A DNA stretch of 36,951 nucleotides from Hyphomicrobiales bacterium (GTDB taxonomy: Bacteria > Pseudomonadota > Alphaproteobacteria > Rhizobiales > Xanthobacteraceae): the NCBI GenBank assembly GCA_013911975.1, contig JACESF010000042.1:1-36951 (forward strand), in the 5' to 3' direction. Each line of letters begins with the position of its first letter. The stretch's first letter is position 1. The notes beneath the pieces are model-generated. The model saw only the letters and a list, made by a program, of their open reading frames with translations. It made no database searches and was not told where the DNA came from. Of the stretch, positions 32,614 to 36,951 are shown one piece after another. Both the position numbers and the translations under genes were made by a program.

Positions 32614-33977
32614 TTCGTCGGGACCAGTGCGCGCGTGGAATCCCCGCGCAGGAGTTTCTTCACCGCCGGGCTCGACACGATCTCGCCCTTGCCGGCGAAG
32701 GCCTCGTGGTTCTTCTCGATGTCGGCGAGCACGTAGCGGTAATTGACCATCAGGCCGGCGGCCTGGGCGATGCCCTTGCGGGACAGGTCGCCCATGGGGT
32801 TGATCCGCTCCAGCCGCGCCCCGTTGCCCAGGTGGAACCGGGCCACGGGATCGAGCGGGCGGCCTTTGGGGGACTTGGCCACGAGGAAATATTGCGCGGC
32901 GAGCGCGCAGATGACGGGCGTCAGCTCCGCCAGGGCCTCCGGCTTCTCCTCCCATCCCGCCTCGTCCAGCAATGCGAGCGCCTTGCGGTCGGCAGGGGTG
33001 AGCAGCGCGTTGGGCTCGGCCTGCCGCTGCGCGTCCACGAAGGCGCGGAAGGCGGGCACCGGCGAGAGCGTGACGAAGGTGGTGAGCGAGGGCATCTCGC
33101 GGGAGATCTCCTCCACCACCTGCTTGATGAGGAAGTGGCCGAACGACACCCCCGCGAGGCCGCGCTGGCAGTTGGAGATGGAATAGAAGACGGCGGTGGT
33201 GGCGACGGCCGGGGCGATCGTCTCCCGCTCCTGGTCGAGGATGGGCCGGATGGCGCCGGGCACCTCCTTCATGAGGGCCACTTCCACGAAGATCAGCGGC
33301 TCGTCCACCAGGGCCGGATGGAAGAAGGCGTAGCAGTGCCGGTCCGGCGAATCCACGCGGGCGCGCAGGTCGTTCCAGTCGGTGATCTCGTGGACCGCCT
33401 CGTAGCGGATCACCTTCTCCAGCACGTTGGCGGGGGTGGACCAGTCGATGCGGCGCAGCACGAGGAAGCCCCGGTTGAACCAGGAGGAGAAGAGGTGGCC
33501 GAAGTCGCGGTCCACGGGCGCGAGGTCGCGCCGGCGCTCCATGGCGTCCATCAGGTCCTCGCGCATGCGCACCAGCTTCAGCGTGGCGCCGGGGGCGAGG
33601 TTGAGGCGGCGGAACAGTTCCTGGCGGCGCGGCTCGCTGGCGGCGTGCATCTCCGTCACCGTGGCGTCGGTGGGCTTGGCGGCGTGGGCGGCGATGGCCT
33701 TTTCCAGGCGGCCGAGATCGGGGCCGAACGTCTCCATGAGCTGCTCGAAGAAGGCGATGCGCTCGCCGATCTTCATGCGCTCGTAGCGGGCCAGGATGTC
33801 GGTGGCCATGGCGACGCCGGACGCCTCGCCGCGCCCGGAGAGCAGGAGTTCGCAGCGCTCCACGAGGGTGGCCGCGCGGGTAGCGCCGCTGGTGCGGGCA
33901 TTGCGGTCCAGCAAGGCGCGGCCGCGCTCGGCGATGGTGGTGAGCAGGTCCCCGAAGAAGCTCGTATTGCTGTTCAT
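32610..33977 (-). CDS. matA: Malonyl-CoA decarboxylase MatA
   Basis: 455 residues from the ATG at 33977, with GGAG eight bases before it; upstream in-frame sequence to 34109 overlaps the control region and is not coding. The C-terminal catalytic domain shows YSISNCQRGLAGVSFGHFLIK and LTTFVTLSPVPAFRAFV, both family signatures; the N-terminal helical domain precedes. It converts malonyl-CoA to acetyl-CoA and CO2. First gene of matA-matB-matP-matQ-matM. Promoter candidate TTGACT-N17-TTTCAT at 34112-34140. Confidence 0.95.
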   Translation of the reverse strand: MNSNTSFFGDLLTTIAERGRALLDRNARTSGATRAATLVERCELLLSGRGEASGVAMATDILARYERMKIGERIAFFEQLMETFGPDLGRLEKAIAAHAAKPTDATVTEMHAASEPRRQELFRRLNLAPGATLKLVRMREDLMDAMERRRDLAPVDRDFGHLFSSWFNRGFLVLRRIDWSTPANVLEKVIRYEAVHEITDWNDLRARVDSPDRHCYAFFHPALVDEPLIFVEVALMKEVPGAIRPILDQERETIAPAVATTAVFYSISNCQRGLAGVSFGHFLIKQVVEEISREMPSLTTFVTLSPVPAFRAFVDAQRQAEPNALLTPADRKALALLDEAGWEEKPEALAELTPVICALAAQYFLVAKSPKGRPLDPVARFHLGNGARLERINPMGDLSRKGIAQAAGLMVNYRYVLADIEKNHEAFAGKGEIVSSPAVKKLLRGDSTRALVPTK

Positions 33978-34111
33978 GGCCTCCGCTCCGTGCCGTTCGC
34001 GCCTGCGATATGGGACAGGGCTCCGCCCCGGTTGGCAAGCCGTCCTTCGCAGGGGGCACGCTGCGCCTGGAAACACGCGGGCAACGGCGTAAAGTCCCCG
34101 GATCGCCATGG

Positions 34112-34140
34112 ATGAAAGGCGATGGAGTATGAAAAGTCAA
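34112..34140 (-). promoter_or_regulatory. Candidate matA promoter
   Basis: On the minus strand TTGACT (34135-34140) is followed after 17 bases by TTTCAT (34112-34117). The -35 lies within the left arm of the inverted repeat at 34134-34164, so a bound MatR would cover it. Confidence 0.6.
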
Positions 34141-34164
34141 TCATCAAGTATGCAAGATTGACTT
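34134..34164. promoter_or_regulatory. Inverted repeat AAGTCAATC-N13-GATTGACTT, probable MatR operator region
   Basis: Perfect 9-base arms, 13 bases apart, between matA and matR. Each arm reads GATTGACTT on the strand leaving the centre, so they also give two opposed TTGACT -35 boxes. The centre (34143-34158) on the minus strand reads ATCTTGCATACTTGAT. From memory the rhizobial MatR site is TCTTGTA/TACACGA; 11 of 14 bases agree with it. Confidence 0.65.
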
Positions 34165-34173
34165 CGTTGCATA
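34149..34173. promoter_or_regulatory. Second, interleaved inverted repeat TATGCAA-N11-TTGCATA
   Basis: Perfect 7-base arms, interleaved with the repeat at 34134-34164. TATGAT at 34172-34177 looks like a -10 for matR. Two sites in one 45-base block suggest cooperative binding of two MatR dimers, or that one arm pair serves as operator and the other as promoter boxes. Confidence 0.5.
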
Positions 34174-34204
34174 TGATTCGCGGGATCGGGGCGGAGGTGG
34201 GACC

Positions 34205-34891
34205 ATGCGAGGGGAGGCGACGCCGCGCCTGCGCGAGGCGCTGGAGGAGGAGATCGTCTCCGGGCAGTTGCGGCCGGGCCAGCGCCTGGACGAGGCGACG
34301 CTCGCCGAGCGGCACGCGGTCTCCCGCACGCCCATCCGCGAGGCGCTGATCCAGCTCGCGGCCTCGGGCCTTGTGGAGATCCGGCCGCGCCGGGGGGCCT
34401 TCGTGACGCTGCTGGGGCCGCGCGCCCTGGTGGATTCCTTCGAGTTCATGGCGGAGCTGGAAGCGGTCTGCGCCCGCTTCGCGGCGCGGCGGCTGACGGA
34501 GGGGGACCGCGCCGCGCTGGAGGCGGCCCACGCCGCCTGCGCGGCCGCCGTGCGCGCGGGGGATGCCGCCGCCTATTATCCCGCCAACGCGACCTTCCAT
34601 CAGGCCATCTATGCGGCCGCCGCGAACCGCGTCATGGCCGAGGAGGCGCGCCGCCACCAGATGCGCCTCCAGCCCTATCGGCGGCTCCAGCTCCGGGCGC
34701 CGCGCCGCATGGAGGCGTCCTTCGCCGAGCACGAGGCGATTCTCGCCGCGCTTCTCGCGGGGGACGGGGAGGCGGCGGCGGAATTGCTGCGCGGCCATGT
34801 GCTGATCCAGGGCGAGCGCTTCATGTCGCTGCTGCGCGCGCTTCAGGACGAAGCGGAGCCCGACGGAGCGGACCGGCACACCGCCGGGTGA
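34205..34891 (+). CDS. matR: GntR-family (FCD subgroup) regulator, probable malonate repressor MatR
   Basis: 228 residues; GGAGG lies seven bases before the ATG. The winged-helix DNA-binding domain at about 5-70 is RLREALEEEIVSGQLRPGQR then LAERHAVSRTPIREALIQLAASGLVEIRPRRGAFV, the classic GntR pattern. The all-helical FCD ligand domain follows (about 78-215) with the metal/ligand residues in NATFHQAIYAAAANRV and HEAILAALLAGDGEAA. Divergent from matA, as is matR in rhizobia, where it represses the mat genes until malonate or malonyl-CoA is present. It probably also controls itself through the shared region. Ligand specificity is inferred from context. Confidence 0.88.
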   Translation: MRGEATPRLREALEEEIVSGQLRPGQRLDEATLAERHAVSRTPIREALIQLAASGLVEIRPRRGAFVTLLGPRALVDSFEFMAELEAVCARFAARRLTEGDRAALEAAHAACAAAVRAGDAAAYYPANATFHQAIYAAAANRVMAEEARRHQMRLQPYRRLQLRAPRRMEASFAEHEAILAALLAGDGEAAAELLRGHVLIQGERFMSLLRALQDEAEPDGADRHTAG

Positions 34892-35219
34892 CGGGGCGTC
34901 GCGGCCGGTTTCGGCGGAACCCGCCCCCCGGGAATCGCCGCGTGAACCGCGAACGAGACGCCCGGAGATCAGATGACGTAGGGTCATGTCGGTCATAAAT
35001 GCGTCGCGGGGCCGAAAACCAGGGCTCCGAAGGGCCCAAAAGCCTTGACCTGACTGCTTTCCGCTTGCGGGGGCATCAAAGTTGGATACGATCCGGCCCG
35101 CCTTCCGTACGCTTCCGGCGGAGATCGGATCGGCCATAAAAAACGTCCCATTCCAGATGACATTTTTCTCGCCTGCACCGGCGAGGGAAGCTCGGTCGGG
35201 GCAGGCGGGGGAACGCCAA
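34892..35219. other. 328-base gap between matR and the response regulator
   Basis: No gene is called. A direct repeat GGTCAT-N3-GGTCAT (near 34982-34997) and a small repeat ATGAC-N5-GTCAT overlap there. TTGACC near 35046 and AT-rich blocks at 35135-35170 could belong to the promoter of the next gene, but I cannot pair a -35 with a -10. No terminator is clear after matR. Confidence 0.4.
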
Positions 35220-36951
35220 GTGGAAAAAATCCTGATCGTGGACGATCACGCGGTGAACCGCGAGTTCCTCTCGACGGTGCTGAAGCATGGCGGCTTCACC
35301 ATCGTCGAGGCGCTCGACGGCTGGTCCGCGCTGGAGACCGCCCGGGCCGAGCGGCCGGACCTCGTCATTTCCGACATCCTGATGCCGTCAGGCGACGGCT
35401 ATGAACTGGTGCAGGCCCTGCGGCGCGACCACGCTTTGGCGGACGTCCCGGTGGTCTTCTACACCGCGCACTTCAACGAGCGGGAGGCCCGCAGCCTCGC
35501 CCAGGCGTGCGGCGTCAAATACGTGCTGACCAAGCCCGCAGACCCGGAGGAGGTGCTGCGGGTGGTGCGCATGCTGCTGGCCGGCGCGCCCGTCGCGGGC
35601 ACCACGCCCGGCGAGGCGGAGCCGCCCGGCGATCGGCAATATATGCGGCTCGTGGCCGACAAGCTGGTGAAGACCGCCGACGAGCTGGAATGGACCACCA
35701 GCCGCCTCATGGCGCTCATCGAGATGTGCCTGCAAATCACGTCGGAGCGCGAGCCGGGCCAGCTCGTGAAGACCTTCTGCCGCTGGACGCGGGATCTGGT
35801 GGCGGCCCGCCACGCCGTGGTCGGGCTGTGGGAGCCGGGCGCGCCCGCTTCGGGGCACGTGGCGGTGAGCGGCCTGTCCGACGAGGCGGCGGCGGCGGTG
35901 GAGGCGGGGCTCACCAATGCCATGCCCCATCCCGTGCCGCTGGCGGCCACGGGGCCGCTGCGCCGCTCCGGGCCGGTGAGCGATGCGGACGATCTCGGCC
36001 TGCCCTGGGCCTATCCGCCGGTAGGCGCCATGCTGGTGGTGCCGGTGAAGTCGCCCACCCGCCAATATGGCTGGGTCTGCGCCACCAGCCGCATCAGCGG
36101 GGAAGCGTTCACCGCCGACGACGAGCGCCTCCTCACCATCTTCGCGTCCTATCTCGGGCGGATCTTCGAGAATCACTGCCTCCTGTCGGAACTGTCCGAC
36201 CGCTCCCGCCAGCTCGAGACGGAAGTGGCGCGCCGCTCGGCCAGCCAATGGTGCGCCGAGATGCAGAAGGCCGTGACCGCCGCCCTCGCCCAGGCGGGGT
36301 CGCCGGAGGAGGTCGCCCATCAATTGCTGAAGGCCATCTGCTCCAAGGGCGGCTTCGCCCTGGGTGAGCTGTGGGACGTGGCGCCCGGCGAGGATCGCCT
36401 GGTGCACGTCGCCACCTGGCACACGGACCTGCCGGGGGTCGAGAAGCTGCTGGCGGAAACGAAGGGCCTCACGTTCCAGCCCGGTGTCGGCCTTCCCGGC
36501 CGCGTCTGGCGGGCCGAGATGCCCGTCTGGATGGCCGACGTGGAGAAGGAGCCGAGCTTCCTGCGCACCGCCGGCGCCATCGCCGCGGGCCTGCGTTCGG
36601 CGGTGGCCTTCCCCGTGAAGGCGCGCGGCCGGGTGCGCGGCGTCATTTGCCTGTTCGGGGATTTCGTGCGCCCGCCGGACAATGACCTGATCGGACTGTT
36701 CGAGGCGATCGGCGGCCAGGCGGGCCAGTTCCTGGAGCGTCACCGGCTGGAGGCGCAGGTCCAGGGCCTCACGCGCGACCGCGCCGTCCTGGGCCAGATG
36801 GCCGCGCTGATCGGGCACGGGGATTCTCGGATCGGCCTGTTCGAGCGCGCGTGCCGGATCGCGGTGGAGACCGGCGGCTTCGCCCTCGCCCAGGTCCGGG
36901 CCATGGACGGGGGGGAGCGGATCCACACGCTCGCGGCGGTCGGGGCCGGTG
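35220..36951 (+). CDS. Response regulator receiver with multiple GAF domains (partial, C-terminus off window)
   Basis: An open frame begins at the GTG at 35220 (GGGGGA seven bases before) and runs off the right edge, 577 codons visible. The receiver (1-120) has D8/D9, phospho-acceptor D52 (VISDILMP), T82 and K105 (LTKPAD). A helical linker leads to GAF 1 (about 165-320), GAF 2 (about 342-510, ending LPGRVWRAEMPVWMADVEKEP and LRSAVAFPVKARGRVRG) and the start of GAF 3 (FERACRIAVETGGFALAQV). The GAF 3 wording is common before GGDEF/EAL or histidine-kinase outputs, so one of these probably follows; it cannot be seen. No partner kinase is adjacent. It may be an orphan or hybrid sensor reading cytoplasmic signals. 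Confidence 0.88.
   Translation, partial: MEKILIVDDHAVNREFLSTVLKHGGFTIVEALDGWSALETARAERPDLVISDILMPSGDGYELVQALRRDHALADVPVVFYTAHFNEREARSLAQACGVKYVLTKPADPEEVLRVVRMLLAGAPVAGTTPGEAEPPGDRQYMRLVADKLVKTADELEWTTSRLMALIEMCLQITSEREPGQLVKTFCRWTRDLVAARHAVVGLWEPGAPASGHVAVSGLSDEAAAAVEAGLTNAMPHPVPLAATGPLRRSGPVSDADDLGLPWAYPPVGAMLVVPVKSPTRQYGWVCATSRISGEAFTADDERLLTIFASYLGRIFENHCLLSELSDRSRQLETEVARRSASQWCAEMQKAVTAALAQAGSPEEVAHQLLKAICSKGGFALGELWDVAPGEDRLVHVATWHTDLPGVEKLLAETKGLTFQPGVGLPGRVWRAEMPVWMADVEKEPSFLRTAGAIAAGLRSAVAFPVKARGRVRGVICLFGDFVRPPDNDLIGLFEAIGGQAGQFLERHRLEAQVQGLTRDRAVLGQMAALIGHGDSRIGLFERACRIAVETGGFALAQVRAMDGGERIHTLAAVGAG

Noticed and set aside
33978..34109. N-terminal extension of malonyl-CoA decarboxylase
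   Set aside because: Arg/Pro/Cys-rich and runs into the promoter region; ATG 33977 has a ribosome site and matches the family N-terminus.
1..36951. CRISPR arrays, insertion sequences, tRNA or rRNA genes, prophage remnants
   Set aside because: Read for these by eye; no regularly spaced repeats, transposase motifs, integrase or RNA-gene signatures were seen.

Overview
The window is high-GC DNA with dense gene packing and frequent ATGA stop/start overlaps. Family content (secA, accA, a MatPQM/MatAB malonate locus, a transglutaminase/ATP-grasp/alpha-E locus, many GAF and SpoIIE-type signalling proteins) points to an alphaproteobacterium of the order Hyphomicrobiales, perhaps a Xanthobacteraceae relative; the family-level guess is inference only. 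I saw no insertion sequence, prophage, CRISPR array, tRNA or rRNA.

Layout. (1) 1-5360: a divergent signalling locus. Two operons point away from a 265-base gap, and each has the order small membrane sensor 'A', membrane sensor 'B', effector. Leftward, B is fused to a further membrane domain cut by the window edge. Rightward, the effector is a Cache-like/HAMP/SpoIIE phosphatase. A, B, A' and B' look like paralogues. An MFS exporter of the Fsr type follows (5498-6718). (2) 6684-9293: a GlcD-like FAD dehydrogenase and, divergently, a gamma-resorcylate-decarboxylase-like amidohydrolase, with a perfect palindrome between them. (3) 9303-12848: the yggT-yggU pair, a small low-complexity ORF, accA, and a lipoprotein L,D-transpeptidase-family enzyme. 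(4) 12906-16226: two terminators, secA, and a long secA leader. (5) 16227-20742: an RND efflux adaptor and pump, closed by a terminator, with no outer-membrane factor. (6) 20898-28029: three genes of the transglutaminase/amidoligase/ATP-grasp/alpha-E type, a conserved but functionally unassigned peptide-ligation system. (7) 28036-34891: a malonate locus, matA-matB-matP-matQ-matM on the minus strand with divergent matR. The shared matA/matR control region carries nested inverted repeats and two opposed TTGACT elements. (8) 35220 to the end: a response regulator with several GAF domains, cut by the window edge.

How the parts work together. Malonate would enter by the TRAP system MatPQM, be activated by MatB to malonyl-CoA and be decarboxylated by MatA to acetyl-CoA, under MatR repression. 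AccA makes malonyl-CoA for lipid synthesis elsewhere on the chromosome. The least explained parts are the mirror-image sensor locus at the left edge and the transglutaminase/ATP-grasp locus.
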